Origin: an uncultured Tateyamaria sp. | GTDB taxonomy: Bacteria; Pseudomonadota; Alphaproteobacteria; Rhodobacterales; Rhodobacteraceae | DNA: 64,000 nucleotides | NCBI RefSeq assembly: GCF_947487805.1 | Contig: NZ_CANKXW010000001.1 | Location: 62,001 to 126,000 of the forward strand | Reading direction: 5' to 3' | Part shown: positions 17,153 to 26,631 of the stretch, piece after piece | Layout of the letters: the number at the start of each line of letters is the position of its first letter | Position numbering within the stretch: position 1 is the stretch's first letter | Made by a program: the position numbers and the translations under genes | Notes under the pieces: generated by a model | Told to the model about the DNA's origin: nothing | Database searches by the model: none | Seen by the model: the letters and a program-made list of their open reading frames with translations, nothing else

Positions 17153-18249
17153 GTGCCGGAGTTCCGCCGGTCACCCTTTGGGGCCGCGATGGAATCGCGT
17201 TCGATCAATTCGCATTCGAGCTTGGTGAGCGGATGACGACTGTTCCCGGCCTGGCCGTGAAACAACTGATCGATCACCCAGCGGCCCATGGACCGATCCG
17301 CGAGATTCATCGACGTCAGCGGCGGAGACAGGTGCCGCGCGATTTCATCATCATCATATCCGATCACCGAGATGTCCTCGGGGATCGACAGCCCCATCTC
17401 CTTCAGTGCCTCGTAGCAGCCAACGGCCATCCGGTCATTTGCGCAGAAAATCGCGGTCGGTGGCTTGGGCAAGGACATCAGTTTCTTGGTGCCTTCAAAG
17501 CCGGAGCTCGGCAGCCAGTTGCCCTCTACAACCAGCTCTTCGCTGAACGGCAGATCGGCGGAGGCAAGTGCGTTCCGGTAGCCGGTGTAGCGCCCGCTGG
17601 CGCATTCCATGAACAGTTCGCCGGTGATCAGGCCGATCCGTGTGTGGCCCGCGTTAATCAACGCGTTTGTCGCGGTATGGCCGCCCGCGATCTCACTTGG
17701 CACTACAGCAGGGCGAGACAGATCCTCGGTGTAGCAATTGAGGAGAAACACAGGAATATCAGTGTTTTGTAATATGGGAGGGAGCTCAACCTGCCGAGTA
17801 AACACACAGGCGTAAATGATCGCCGAGACACGTTGGTCGATGAAATATTGCAGCGTTTTCGGCTCAAGCACCGGGTCGTTTCGGGTCTCTGCCAGGATCA
17901 CGATGTTGCCTGTTGCCTTCACGGCTTCGAGCACGCCGTCATAGGCGTGGACGCCTTCGGGGCTGGTGGCGAGGGTGTCGATGACGAACGCGATGGGCCC
18001 GTCGATATAACCGGGGTGCTTGTCGCCGGATTTCGAAGGTTGTGCGGGGGCCTTGTACCCCAGCTCTCGGGCAGCATCGAGCACGCGCATCCGCGTCTGG
18101 TCAGAGATTTTCACACTGTCGTTGTTGTTGAGAACAAACGAAACCGTTGGTTGGGAGCATCCCGCAACCCGCGCGATGTCGCGCATCGTCACCCGGCTGC
18201 GTGATTTCGGTTTTTCCTGCGCCGCATGCGCCTTCGTGTCGTCTTTCAT
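17149..18249 (-). CDS. LacI-family transcriptional repressor of the sugar locus
   Basis: 366 residues. The LacI helix-turn-helix is at residues 21-41 (TMRDIARVAGCSQPTVSFVLN), preceded by a basic 20-residue leader; the rest is the periplasmic-binding-protein-like effector domain with FCANDRMAVGCYEAL near residue 270. I chose ATG 18249 because GAGGAG lies 7 bases upstream; the frame opens at 18309 but that part lies in AT-rich regulatory DNA. It is cotranscribed with the GMC gene and divergent from the aldehyde dehydrogenase/transporter operon, which it probably represses until a sugar binds. Confidence 0.9.
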   Translation of the reverse strand: MKDDTKAHAAQEKPKSRSRVTMRDIARVAGCSQPTVSFVLNNNDSVKISDQTRMRVLDAARELGYKAPAQPSKSGDKHPGYIDGPIAFVIDTLATSPEGVHAYDGVLEAVKATGNIVILAETRNDPVLEPKTLQYFIDQRVSAIIYACVFTRQVELPPILQNTDIPVFLLNCYTEDLSRPAVVPSEIAGGHTATNALINAGHTRIGLITGELFMECASGRYTGYRNALASADLPFSEELVVEGNWLPSSGFEGTKKLMSLPKPPTAIFCANDRMAVGCYEALKEMGLSIPEDISVIGYDDDEIARHLSPPLTSMNLADRSMGRWVIDQLFHGQAGNSRHPLTKLECELIERDSIAAPKGDRRNSGT

Positions 18250-18268
18250 ACCGACTCCTCGCTTCGGG

Positions 18269-18289
18269 AAAATCTGGTAACCGAATTTT
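18269..18289. promoter_or_regulatory. Palindromic operator candidate with GGTAACC core
   Basis: Imperfect 21-base dyad AAAAT-N2-GGTAACC-N2-ATTTT centred at 18279, 20 bases above the LacI start. The size and form fit a LacI-family operator; assignment is inferred. Confidence 0.5.
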
Positions 18290-18292
18290 CTG

Positions 18293-18339
18293 GCTAATGC
18301 AATTATCAATTATTACTAATATAACTAATTGACATTAGC
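18293..18339. promoter_or_regulatory. Long inverted repeat in the divergent LacI/aldehyde dehydrogenase promoter region
   Basis: GCTAATGCAATTA at 18293-18305 and TAATTGACATTAGC at 18326-18339 are reverse complements apart from one extra base. The 20-base spacer is almost pure AT (TTACTAATATAAC), a likely promoter zone for one or both genes. The arms may be paired operator sites. Confidence 0.5.
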
Positions 18340-18404
18340 GATCTGTCAGCTATCCAATTGGGCGACTCGTAGCGATGCTTGCTACCTTTGATAGAGAGAC
18401 CGAT

Positions 18405-19874
18405 ATGCTCGCTGCCCACCCGACCAATGATGGACCGATACGTGGCGCCATGTATGTTGATGGCGCATGGCAAGCGCCTTCGGATGCATCCTTGATCACC
18501 GTCGAAAATCCCGCGACAGAGGCGGTGATCGGGCATATCGCCGAAGGCACTGTCACGGACGCGGATGCCGCCGTGAGTGCAGCGAAGGCCGCGTTTTCTG
18601 ATTGGTCGGCGCGTCCCGCGATCCAGAGGGCGAGCTACGTTTCCGCGCTGGCTGATGCGATTGACACAGATGCCGAGCGTCTTGCGACACTGGTCACCGC
18701 CGAACAGGGCAAGCCGATCGCTCAGGCACGCGGCGAAATCGGCGCGACCTCGAATTTCCTGCGCTATGCCGCTGAACAGGCGCGGCGCATTCAGGGCGAT
18801 ATTGTCACTTCTGACAATACCTCCGAGGACATCCATATCCGCCGTCATCCGATTGGCGTGGTCGTGGGGCTGACGGCATGGAACTACCCGGCGGCACTTG
18901 TCGCGCGCAAGCTGGGACCTGCGCTTGTCGCCGGTAATACCTTTGTCCTCTTGGGTCACGAAGTGACACCATTTTCCGGGCTGGCGATTGCAGAGCTCGC
19001 GGATCGTATCGGCCTGCCCAAAGGGGTTTTCAACGTGGTGACGGGGCGCGGCCCCGTGGTTGGACAGCGTCTGGTGGAACATCCCGATACCAGTCTGATC
19101 ACCATGACCGGCAGCACCCGGGCCGGCCGCGAGATCTGCCGCGCGGCCGCAGATGAGCTCAAGATCGTGCGCCTCGAACTGGGCGGTAAAGCACCGTTCA
19201 TTGTCATGGACGACGCCGAGATCGATGCCGCTGTCGAAGCGGCAGTCACCGCGCGTTACACCAATTGCGGGCAAGTGTGCACCTGCAATGAGCGGATGTA
19301 TCTGCACGACAGGATTGCGGACGAATTCCTTGAAAAGTTCGTCGCAAAGAGCCGGGCGCTGAAAATTGGTGACCCAATGGGCGATGTCGATCTGGGGCCA
19401 AAGGTAAGCGGCGTCGAAGTGACCAAAATCGAAGAAATAGTCGCGCGCGGTGTGAGCGCTGGCGCGGACGTCCTTCTGGACGGCGGCAGGCTCGATGGCG
19501 GCGCCTATGAAAAGGGTCACTGGGTCGCGCCAACGGTGATGGAAGTCTCTGACAACGCCTCTCCCCTTCTACAAGAAGAGATATTTGGCCCCGTGGTCGC
19601 CGCAAAACGAGTCAGCGGCTTTGACGAAGCAGTGGCCCTTGCCAATGACACGTCCTTTGGCTTGTCCGCCTACATGTTCACCCAGAATGCCAAGCAGATC
19701 GCCCAGACCCCCCATGCGCTGAAATTTGGCGAGATCTACCTCAATCGGAGCAATGGCGAAGCCGTGCAGGGCTTTCACACAGGGTGGGGGCATTCCGGCC
19801 TTGGCGGAGAGGACGGGCAGTATGGCTTCGACGCCTACATGAGAAAACAGACAACGTATTTGAACTGGGGATGA
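18405..19874 (+). CDS. Aldehyde dehydrogenase, AldA (lactaldehyde/glycolaldehyde)-like, atypical cofactor motif
   Basis: 489 residues, closest by eye to E. coli AldA, which oxidises lactaldehyde and glycolaldehyde. Catalytic residues are present: Asn160 (WNYP), Glu258 (LELGGKAP) and Cys292 (GQVC). The strand that usually reads KPSE, whose Lys binds the NAD(P) ribose, reads LGHE at 183-186, an unusual loss. ATG 18405 follows GAGAGAC; ATG 18375 in the same frame is an alternative. It is the first gene of a nine-kilobase plus-strand run with a sugar transporter and sugar-acid enzymes, so it probably oxidises the aldehyde released late in the pathway. Confidence 0.85.
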   Translation: MLAAHPTNDGPIRGAMYVDGAWQAPSDASLITVENPATEAVIGHIAEGTVTDADAAVSAAKAAFSDWSARPAIQRASYVSALADAIDTDAERLATLVTAEQGKPIAQARGEIGATSNFLRYAAEQARRIQGDIVTSDNTSEDIHIRRHPIGVVVGLTAWNYPAALVARKLGPALVAGNTFVLLGHEVTPFSGLAIAELADRIGLPKGVFNVVTGRGPVVGQRLVEHPDTSLITMTGSTRAGREICRAAADELKIVRLELGGKAPFIVMDDAEIDAAVEAAVTARYTNCGQVCTCNERMYLHDRIADEFLEKFVAKSRALKIGDPMGDVDLGPKVSGVEVTKIEEIVARGVSAGADVLLDGGRLDGGAYEKGHWVAPTVMEVSDNASPLLQEEIFGPVVAAKRVSGFDEAVALANDTSFGLSAYMFTQNAKQIAQTPHALKFGEIYLNRSNGEAVQGFHTGWGHSGLGGEDGQYGFDAYMRKQTTYLNWG

Positions 19875-19926
19875 CCCCGAACAATCGCGCCGGGAGGACT
19901 TAGGCGCTCAACGTGGAGGAAAACAC

Positions 19927-20901
19927 ATGAACCGCAGAATTCTGCTATTGGCCGCAACGGCCCTGAGCTTTGGTGCCGGATCGATGGCCTTTGGCCAGTC
20001 CCTGCCGCCCCTCGAAAAGAAAGACCGCTACAAGGTCGGGTTCGCCCAGATGGAATCCAACAATCCGTGGCGGATTGCTGAAACCAAGTCATTTCACGAC
20101 ACCGCCGAGATGTGCAATTGGGACCTGATCGCCACAGACGCGGCGGGCTCCGCCGCCAAGCAGGTCGCAGATGTGGACAGCATGATCGCGCAAGGCATCG
20201 ATGTCCTCTTTTTGCCGCCACGCGAGGAAAAGCCGCTGATTCCGGCTGTGAAAAAAGCGCGTGCCGCGGGCATTCCGACCTTCCTCGTCGATCGCTCGGT
20301 TGATCCGGCGGCTGCCAAGCCCGGAGAGGATTTCGTGGCTTTCCTTGGCTCTGACTTCATCGATCAGGGGCGCCGTGTTGCCGAATGGACAATCGAAAAC
20401 TTCAAAGGCGACAAGGGTATCATCGTCCAGCTCGAAGGCACGACCGGGTCCTCGCCCGCCAACGACCGCAAGAGCGGCTTTGACGATGCAATCGCCAAGG
20501 ATGATCGTTTCGAGATTGTCGCCTCGCAGACCGGCGATTTTGCACGTGACCTTGGTCGGCAGGTGATGGAAACGCTGCTGCAAGCGCACCCGGACGTGAA
20601 TATCGTCTATGCGCATAATGACGAGATGGCGATTGGTGCGATCCAGGCGCTGGAACTGGCGGGTCGCAAGCCCGGCGAAGACGTGCTTGTCGTCTCCATC
20701 GACGGAACCCGTGACGCATTGCAGGCCATCATTGATGGCAAGATGGGCGTGACAGTGGAAAGCTCGCCATTCTTCGGGCCGCTCGCCTGTGAGGTCATGA
20801 ACCGCTACGCCAGTGGCGAAGAGATCGAGCATTGGGTGCAAGTGCAGGACCGTATCTTTACCCAAGGCAATGCGGCTGATCACATCGACGAAGCCTATTG
20901 A
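19927..20901 (+). CDS. Sugar ABC transporter substrate-binding protein (RbsB/YtfQ-like)
   Basis: 324 residues with a Sec signal peptide (MNRRILLLAATALSFGAG to about AFGQS at 25). The fold is the type I periplasmic binding protein: FAQMESNNPWRIAETKSF near residue 39, the sugar-contact segment around FLVDRSVDP near 118, and VVSIDGTRDALQAI near 257. It has GTGGAGGAAAACAC upstream. YtfQ binds galactofuranose in E. coli; similarity to that subgroup and the two separate permeases below suggest a pentose or furanose ligand, but the ligand cannot be read from sequence. Confidence 0.9.
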   Translation: MNRRILLLAATALSFGAGSMAFGQSLPPLEKKDRYKVGFAQMESNNPWRIAETKSFHDTAEMCNWDLIATDAAGSAAKQVADVDSMIAQGIDVLFLPPREEKPLIPAVKKARAAGIPTFLVDRSVDPAAAKPGEDFVAFLGSDFIDQGRRVAEWTIENFKGDKGIIVQLEGTTGSSPANDRKSGFDDAIAKDDRFEIVASQTGDFARDLGRQVMETLLQAHPDVNIVYAHNDEMAIGAIQALELAGRKPGEDVLVVSIDGTRDALQAIIDGKMGVTVESSPFFGPLACEVMNRYASGEEIEHWVQVQDRIFTQGNAADHIDEAY

Positions 20902-20978
20902 GGGCCTCCCTGTTGAAGGAGGCGCGGTCATTGACCCTGCCTCCTTTGGCTTCCTATTCTCAGCCTTGGGGGAACGAC

Positions 20979-22505
20979 ATGGCCGAGCTTCTGAAGATGA
21001 GCGGGATCGACAAGGCCTTTGCCGGTGTCAGCGCGCTGTCTGGCGCGTCTTTGGACATCGCTCCGGGTGAGGTACATGCGTTGATCGGCCAGAATGGGGC
21101 CGGAAAATCCACGCTGATCAAAATCCTGACCGGGGTCTATCGCCGCGATGGTGGCGTGGTGAAATTCAACGGTGCGGAAACGGTGCTGAGCAGCCCGCGC
21201 GAGGCGCAGGCCGCAGGTATCGCCACGATTTACCAAGAACTGAATCTGGTGCCGCTCCGCTCCGTGACCGAGAACGTAATGATGGGCTACGAGCCGAAGC
21301 GGTTCGGCGTATTCATAGACTGGAAAGAAGCGCACCGCCGCACCCGCGAGATCCTCGCAAGGTTCGGCATCGATATCGACGTGCGCGCGCCCTTGGGCAA
21401 CTATTCGACCGCCATCCAGCAGCTTGTCGCGATTGCGCGCGCGGTGTCGCTGAATGCGCGCCTGGTGATCATGGACGAGCCGACGTCGTCGCTGGATGCT
21501 TCCGAAGTCGAAGTGCTGTTCGGCGTCGTCAAAGGCCTGCGCGCGGCGGGCGTCTCGGTGCTCTATGTCTCTCACTTTCTCGATGAACTGTTCGAAATCT
21601 GTGACCGCGTGACAACGATGCGCGACGGATGCACGGTGGATTGTCGCGACATCGCGGGGACCACCAAACTGGAACTTATCGCAGCGATGCTGGGGCGCGA
21701 CACGGACGAGATCGAACAGGCCGGCATGACCGAATTTGGCGGCAGCACGCCCGGCGCGGATAAGGGTGAGGTGCTTTTGGCCGCCGAAGACGTGTCCACC
21801 GGACCACGTCTAAACGGCTTCGACATGACATTGCATCGCGGAGAGATCATCGGCCTTGGTGGATTGCTGGGCGCCGGTCGTACCGAGGCTGCGCGCGCCA
21901 TTTTCGGCGTCGACCGCCTGACCAAGGGGCGGATCACGGCAAAAGGCAACGGGGCGGGGTTGGACACGCCCGCGGCCGCCATTGCCGCCGGGTTCGGGTA
22001 TCTGACCGAGGACCGCAAGGCAGAAGGGATCATTCCGGACATGTCCGTGCGTGAAAACCTGACGCTGGCCCTCCTGCCCAAGCTCACCAAAGGCGGCCAG
22101 ATCGACCGGGCACGCGAACGCGAGCTGGTCGCGCATTTCATCAAGGCACTCGGCATCAAGACCGCGAACATGGAGCAACCGATCCGCGAGTTGTCCGGGG
22201 GCAACCAGCAAAAGGTTCTGCTGGCCCGTTGGCTGGCGATCGAGCCTGATGTGCTGATCCTCGATGAACCCACGCGCGGCGTGGATGTCGGCGCAAAACG
22301 TGAAATTCAGGCGATCATCCGCGATTGCGTCGCGAATGGCGTAGGCGTTGTTCTGATCAGCTCCGAGTTCGAGGAAATCGTCGAGGGGGCGGACAGGATC
22401 ATCGTGTTGAACGAGGGGCGCATTGTTGCCGAACTCACCAACCCGGGCATCACCGAGGCCGCGCTGGTGCGCGCCTTGGCGCATACGGAAGGGCAAGCGG
22501 CATGA
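20979..22505 (+). CDS. Sugar ABC transporter ATP-binding protein (RbsA/MglA/YtfR type)
   Basis: 508 residues with two fused ATPase domains, as usual for CUT2 importers. Domain 1 has Walker A GQNGAGKST near residue 38 and a degenerate signature; domain 2 has a non-canonical P-loop (GGLLGAGRTEAAR) near residue 292 and a full LSGGNQQKVLLARWL signature near residue 406, followed by VLILDEPTRGVDVGAKREI. ATG 20979 is preceded by GGGGGAAC; a TTG at 20898 in frame would add 27 residues without family support. The stop overlaps the next ATG by 4 bases. Confidence 0.92.
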   Translation: MAELLKMSGIDKAFAGVSALSGASLDIAPGEVHALIGQNGAGKSTLIKILTGVYRRDGGVVKFNGAETVLSSPREAQAAGIATIYQELNLVPLRSVTENVMMGYEPKRFGVFIDWKEAHRRTREILARFGIDIDVRAPLGNYSTAIQQLVAIARAVSLNARLVIMDEPTSSLDASEVEVLFGVVKGLRAAGVSVLYVSHFLDELFEICDRVTTMRDGCTVDCRDIAGTTKLELIAAMLGRDTDEIEQAGMTEFGGSTPGADKGEVLLAAEDVSTGPRLNGFDMTLHRGEIIGLGGLLGAGRTEAARAIFGVDRLTKGRITAKGNGAGLDTPAAAIAAGFGYLTEDRKAEGIIPDMSVRENLTLALLPKLTKGGQIDRARERELVAHFIKALGIKTANMEQPIRELSGGNQQKVLLARWLAIEPDVLILDEPTRGVDVGAKREIQAIIRDCVANGVGVVLISSEFEEIVEGADRIIVLNEGRIVAELTNPGITEAALVRALAHTEGQAA

Positions 22506-23497
22506 GCACGCAGGACACAGGGTTGCGCAGTGACGGGGCCAAGGCTTGTGCGTGGGGGCCGTTCCTGCGTGCCAATGGCGGGCTGGTCGCACTGGCGGTG
22601 ATCCTGATTTTCAACATCCTTGTGACGCCGAACTTCGTGCAGATGCAGACCTTGTTCGTGAACATCAGCCAGGTGGCGACAATTGCGATTGTGGCCATGG
22701 GGATGACGTTGGTCATTGCGACGGGGGGTATTGATCTGTCGGTTGGCGCGATCATGGCATTGTCAGGCGCGCTGGCGCCGCTGATTTTCCTGTCGGAATT
22801 CGGGCAGGCCTATCCTGCGCTAGGGATCGCGGCGGCAATCGTTGTACCGCTGATCGCGGCCATCGCCTGCGGTCTGTTCAACGGTATTCTGGTCGCCAAT
22901 CTCAAGGTGCAGCCGATCATCGCGACGCTGATCCTGTTCATCTCGGGTCGCGGCATCGCGCAGGTGCTGACCAACGGCAATCTCCAGACATTCTCGAATC
23001 CGACCTTCAGCTATCTCGGTACCGGCAAGGTGCTGGGACTGCCGTTCCAGGGTTGGCTGGCCCTTGTGATTGCTGCCGTTCTGTTCTGGGTAATGACGCG
23101 AACGACCTTTGGCCGCTATGTCCTGGCCATTGGGGGCAATGAACGCGCGGCGGAACTGTCCGGCGGGCCGGTCAAACGGGTAAAGATCGGTGTTTACATG
23201 ATTTGCGGCGTGCTGTCGGGCCTTGCCGGACTCATCGTGGTCGCGATCAATTCGGCCTCTGACGCCGCGCGCAATGGCAACTTGATGGAACTGGACGCGA
23301 TTGCTGCTGCGGTTGTCGGCGGTGCGTTGTTGCAAGGCGGGCGCGCCCCGATTTTCGGAGCCATCCTCGGTGCCGTCATTATCCAGCTGGTGAAATACAC
23401 GCTGCTTGCAAACGGGGTGGAAGATGAGGTGGCTCTGATCGCCAAAGCGCTCATCATCCTTGCCGCCGTTTATGTGCAACAGGCCCGGAAGGAGTAG
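22502..23497 (+). CDS. Sugar ABC transporter permease (RbsC/YtfT-like)
   Basis: 331 residues, about nine or ten hydrophobic segments, CUT2 permease family. The family-typical [19 protein letters not shown] is near residue 64 and GGALLQGGRAPIFGAILGA near residue 280. Its ATG lies in the ATGA overlap with the ATPase gene. Together with the next gene it forms the YtfT/YjfF arrangement of two different permeases served by one double ATPase. Confidence 0.9.
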   Translation: MSTQDTGLRSDGAKACAWGPFLRANGGLVALAVILIFNILVTPNFVQMQTLFVNISQVATIAIVAMGMTLVIATGGIDLSVGAIMALSGALAPLIFLSEFGQAYPALGIAAAIVVPLIAAIACGLFNGILVANLKVQPIIATLILFISGRGIAQVLTNGNLQTFSNPTFSYLGTGKVLGLPFQGWLALVIAAVLFWVMTRTTFGRYVLAIGGNERAAELSGGPVKRVKIGVYMICGVLSGLAGLIVVAINSASDAARNGNLMELDAIAAAVVGGALLQGGRAPIFGAILGAVIIQLVKYTLLANGVEDEVALIAKALIILAAVYVQQARKE

Positions 23498-23501
23498 GGG
23501 G

Positions 23502-24503
23502 ATGCTGGATACGGACGCTTTCGACCTGCGCAAATACCTGTCGCGCAATCCGCAATCGGTGGCCGTATGGGTCGCGCTGGTCGCGCTGATCCTGTTCGGG
23601 TTGCTGCGCTATGACAATTTTGGCGGTGCCTACAACATCACGTCGTTTCTGAATTACAACTCCATGTTCATCGTGATCTCGGTGGGCATGTGCTTTGTGA
23701 TCATGACAGGTGGCATCGATCTGTCGGTGGGTTCCGTAGCCGCCTTTACGTCCGTTATCGCCGCGTACCTGTCGCCCTATGGGATCGAGATTGCGCTGCC
23801 AGGGGCGGTACTGGCAGGGATCGGTTTTGGCGCATTCAATGCCTTTTGCATCATCGCAATGCGCATTCCGCCGTTCATTGCTACATTGGCCACCATGCTG
23901 GGTGCAAAAGGCGGCGCGTTGGTCATCTCCGGTGCGCAGACGATCTCGGTCGACTGGGGGTCGAACTTTACCAAGATGGGGATGGAAAAGGCGCTCAATA
24001 TCCTGCCGTGGTCCATCGTTGTGGTTGGTGTGGTTGTCGTGCTGCTGTGGTTCGTACTGGAAAAAACCACGCTCGGGCGAACCGTCCTGGCCATCGGGGG
24101 CGGCGCAGATGCCTCTGTCCTGATGGGGTTGAAGGTCAATCGTGCAACTGCGTTTGTCTACATGCTGTCAGGTGGTTGCGCCGGTCTGGCAGGGGTCATC
24201 CTCGCGTCCGGGTTCGGCGCGGGACAACCGCTCGAAGGTATCGGCTGGGAGCTGTCCGCCATCGCCTCCGTGGTGGTTGGGGGCACGCTTCTGACTGGCG
24301 GGCTGGGGTCTGTCACGGCAACCGTTGCCGGCGCACTGCTGCTCGGGCTCGTGTTCAATATCTTGAATTTTGAAAATGGACGCGGCACGATCAGCTTCAG
24401 CGCCTATTGGCAGATGGTGATCCGCGGTGTGTTCCTGTTTGCCGTGATCCTGTTTCAAGCGCGGGTCATGTCGGGACGGACAGAACGAAAAGTACGGACA
24501 TGA
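23502..24503 (+). CDS. Sugar ABC transporter permease (RbsC/YjfF-like)
   Basis: 333 residues, second CUT2 permease. The conserved [20 protein letters not shown] block is near residue 62 and [19 protein letters not shown] near residue 263. ATG 23502 follows AGGAGTAGGGGG, 4 bases after the previous stop; its own stop overlaps the ATG of the enolase-family gene (ATGA at 24500). Forms a heterodimeric channel with the previous permease, by analogy with YtfT/YjfF. Confidence 0.9.
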   Translation: MLDTDAFDLRKYLSRNPQSVAVWVALVALILFGLLRYDNFGGAYNITSFLNYNSMFIVISVGMCFVIMTGGIDLSVGSVAAFTSVIAAYLSPYGIEIALPGAVLAGIGFGAFNAFCIIAMRIPPFIATLATMLGAKGGALVISGAQTISVDWGSNFTKMGMEKALNILPWSIVVVGVVVVLLWFVLEKTTLGRTVLAIGGGADASVLMGLKVNRATAFVYMLSGGCAGLAGVILASGFGAGQPLEGIGWELSAIASVVVGGTLLTGGLGSVTATVAGALLLGLVFNILNFENGRGTISFSAYWQMVIRGVFLFAVILFQARVMSGRTERKVRT

Positions 24504-25588
24504 CTAAAATCGCTGCAATCGAAACGCGCCTGTTTCACATCCCGCTGGCCGAAGTTCTGGTGGATGCCAAGCATGGCGACCACCATTTCTTTGAACTGAT
24601 CACCGCGACAATCCGGCTGGAGGATGGCAGCCAAGGCACCGGCTACACCTATACCGGAGGCAAGGGCGGGCACGCGATCCAGGCGATGATTGCGCATGAC
24701 CTCGCGCCCTTTCTGACGGGCCAGGATGCCGAACAGGTCGAGGCACTCTATGAGGCGATGCAATGGCATGTGCACTACGTCGCCCGCGGCGGCATCGCGT
24801 CGTTCGCGATCTCGGCGGTGGATATCGCCCTTTGGGATTTGCGCGGCAAACGCAAAGGCCTGCCGCTGTGGCAGATGGCCGGAGGCGCCGACACGGAATG
24901 CAAGGCGTATTGCGGGGGGATTGATCTGGGTTTCGAGCTGCCAAAGCTCCTGAACTCCGTCCAAGGGTATCTGGATCGTGGCTTCAACGGGGTAAAGATC
25001 AAGGTCGGACGCGACGACGACGTGGCCCGTGTCACCGCCGTGCGCAAGCTGATCGGGCCGGACACGGCCTTTATGGTGGACGCGAATTATTCCATGGGTG
25101 TTGATCAGGCGATCAAAGCCGCCCGCGCGTTTATGGACCATGATATCCTCTGGTTCGAAGAACCCATCATTCCCGACAACTACGCCGGTTATGCCCGGAT
25201 CGTGGACGCAACCGGATGCCCGCTGGCCATGGGCGAGAATCTGCATACGATCCACGAGTTCGAATATGCCTTCGATCAATCAAGGCTAAGCTTTATTCAG
25301 CCGGACGGATCGAATTGCGGCGGGATCACGGGGTTCCTGCAAGTGGCCGAACTGTCCGAAAAACACGGCGTGCCGATTTGCAGTCACGGAATGCAGGAAC
25401 TGCATGTCAGCCTCGTGTCGGCCCGGAACAACGCGGGCTGGATCGAAGTCCACTCTTTCCCGATTGACGAATACACGATGCGGCCCTTGCAGGTGCGCGA
25501 TCACATGGCCCAAGCGCCCTCCGAACCGGGGATCGGCGTTGCATTCGACTGGGCGAAACTGGACGCCGCAAATCTCCTCTCGAACTGA
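24500..25588 (+). CDS. Enolase-superfamily (mandelate racemase subgroup) sugar-acid dehydratase or racemase
   Basis: 362 residues. The barrel carries the expected catalytic set: Lys166-x-Lys168 (VKIKVG), metal ligands Asp194, Glu220 and Glu246, and the Asp269/His296 dyad (QPDGS and CSHGM). These identify a mandelate racemase-type enzyme that abstracts the alpha proton of a carboxylate; with sugar transport and dehydrogenases around it, dehydration of an aldonate to a 2-keto-3-deoxy acid is the likely reaction. Substrate chirality cannot be told. Start chosen at ATG 24500, which overlaps the permease stop. Confidence 0.88.
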   Translation: MTKIAAIETRLFHIPLAEVLVDAKHGDHHFFELITATIRLEDGSQGTGYTYTGGKGGHAIQAMIAHDLAPFLTGQDAEQVEALYEAMQWHVHYVARGGIASFAISAVDIALWDLRGKRKGLPLWQMAGGADTECKAYCGGIDLGFELPKLLNSVQGYLDRGFNGVKIKVGRDDDVARVTAVRKLIGPDTAFMVDANYSMGVDQAIKAARAFMDHDILWFEEPIIPDNYAGYARIVDATGCPLAMGENLHTIHEFEYAFDQSRLSFIQPDGSNCGGITGFLQVAELSEKHGVPICSHGMQELHVSLVSARNNAGWIEVHSFPIDEYTMRPLQVRDHMAQAPSEPGIGVAFDWAKLDAANLLSN

Positions 25589-25598
25589 AGGAAACACC

Positions 25599-26630
25599 AT
25601 GACCACAGCCGCCGCCGTTTATCGCGGAGACAAGCAATTCTCTATCGAACAAGTCGATGTTCCCGCGCCCGGCCCGGGTCAGGTTCAGATCGATGTGGCC
25701 TATTGTGGCATCTGCGGGACGGATCTGCACATCTACCTTGGGCACATGGACGCGCGCGTCGGATTCGAACGCACCATCGGGCACGAGATGTCAGGCGTCA
25801 TTTCGGCGGTGGGTGCCGGTGTCGACGGTCTCGCGCCCGGTCAACACATTGTCGTGCGGCCCCTCGATCATTGTGGCGATTGCCCGGCCTGCAACGCAGG
25901 GCACGAACACATCTGCCACTCGCTCAAATTCATCGGCATCGACACCGACGGCGCCTTTCAGCAGAAATGGAATGTTCCGGCCCATACCATTCACGTGCTG
26001 CCGGATGATCTGGACCTCAGCCACGCCGCCCTGATCGAGCCGCTGGCCGTCGCCGTGCACGATGTCGACCGCGGCAACGTCCAGCCCGGAGAAGACGTGC
26101 TGGTCATTGGCGGTGGCCCGATCGGGATGCTGGTGGCGATGGCCGCGCGCGAGGCCGGGGCAAATGTCACCGTGTCCGAAATCAACGAGAACCGGTTGGC
26201 TTTTGCGCAAAAGGTAGGCTTTGCGACGATGAACCCCAAGGACACGGATGTGGCCAAGGCGATCCACGAGGACACCGGTGGCAAGGGTGCGGATGTCGTG
26301 TTCGAAGTGTCCGGCTCGCAACCTGGTGTCGACCTGATGACCGCGGCTGCCGCCACACGCGGGCGGATCGTGATGGTCGCCATCCATGCAACCAAACCGC
26401 AGATCGACATGTTCCAGTTCTTCTGGCGCGAACTGGAACTCATTGGCGCACGGGTGTACCGGCCCGAAGACTACGACAAGGCGATGGCGTTGCTTGCCAA
26501 GGGTGTCGTCGATTGCGACGCTTTCATCACCGATATTCAGGGGCTTTCCGACATCGAGGCAGCCTTCAAATCACTGACCGAAAATCCCAATGCGATGAAG
26601 TCGATGATCCGCATTTCACAGGAGGCGTGA
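25599..26630 (+). CDS. Zinc-dependent medium-chain alcohol/polyol dehydrogenase
   Basis: 343 residues of the MDR family (sorbitol/threonine dehydrogenase-like). The catalytic zinc site shows Cys39 and His62-Glu63 (GHEMSG); the structural zinc lobe has Cys92, Cys95, Cys98 and Cys106. The Rossmann motif is VIGGGPIGMLVAM near residue 169. ATG 25599 follows AAGGAAACACC. Its place between a sugar-acid dehydratase and an SDR suggests it oxidises a hydroxyl of the sugar or deoxy-acid intermediate; the exact step is unknown. Confidence 0.9.
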   Translation: MTTAAAVYRGDKQFSIEQVDVPAPGPGQVQIDVAYCGICGTDLHIYLGHMDARVGFERTIGHEMSGVISAVGAGVDGLAPGQHIVVRPLDHCGDCPACNAGHEHICHSLKFIGIDTDGAFQQKWNVPAHTIHVLPDDLDLSHAALIEPLAVAVHDVDRGNVQPGEDVLVIGGGPIGMLVAMAAREAGANVTVSEINENRLAFAQKVGFATMNPKDTDVAKAIHEDTGGKGADVVFEVSGSQPGVDLMTAAAATRGRIVMVAIHATKPQIDMFQFFWRELELIGARVYRPEDYDKAMALLAKGVVDCDAFITDIQGLSDIEAAFKSLTENPNAMKSMIRISQEA

Positions 26631-26631
26631 C

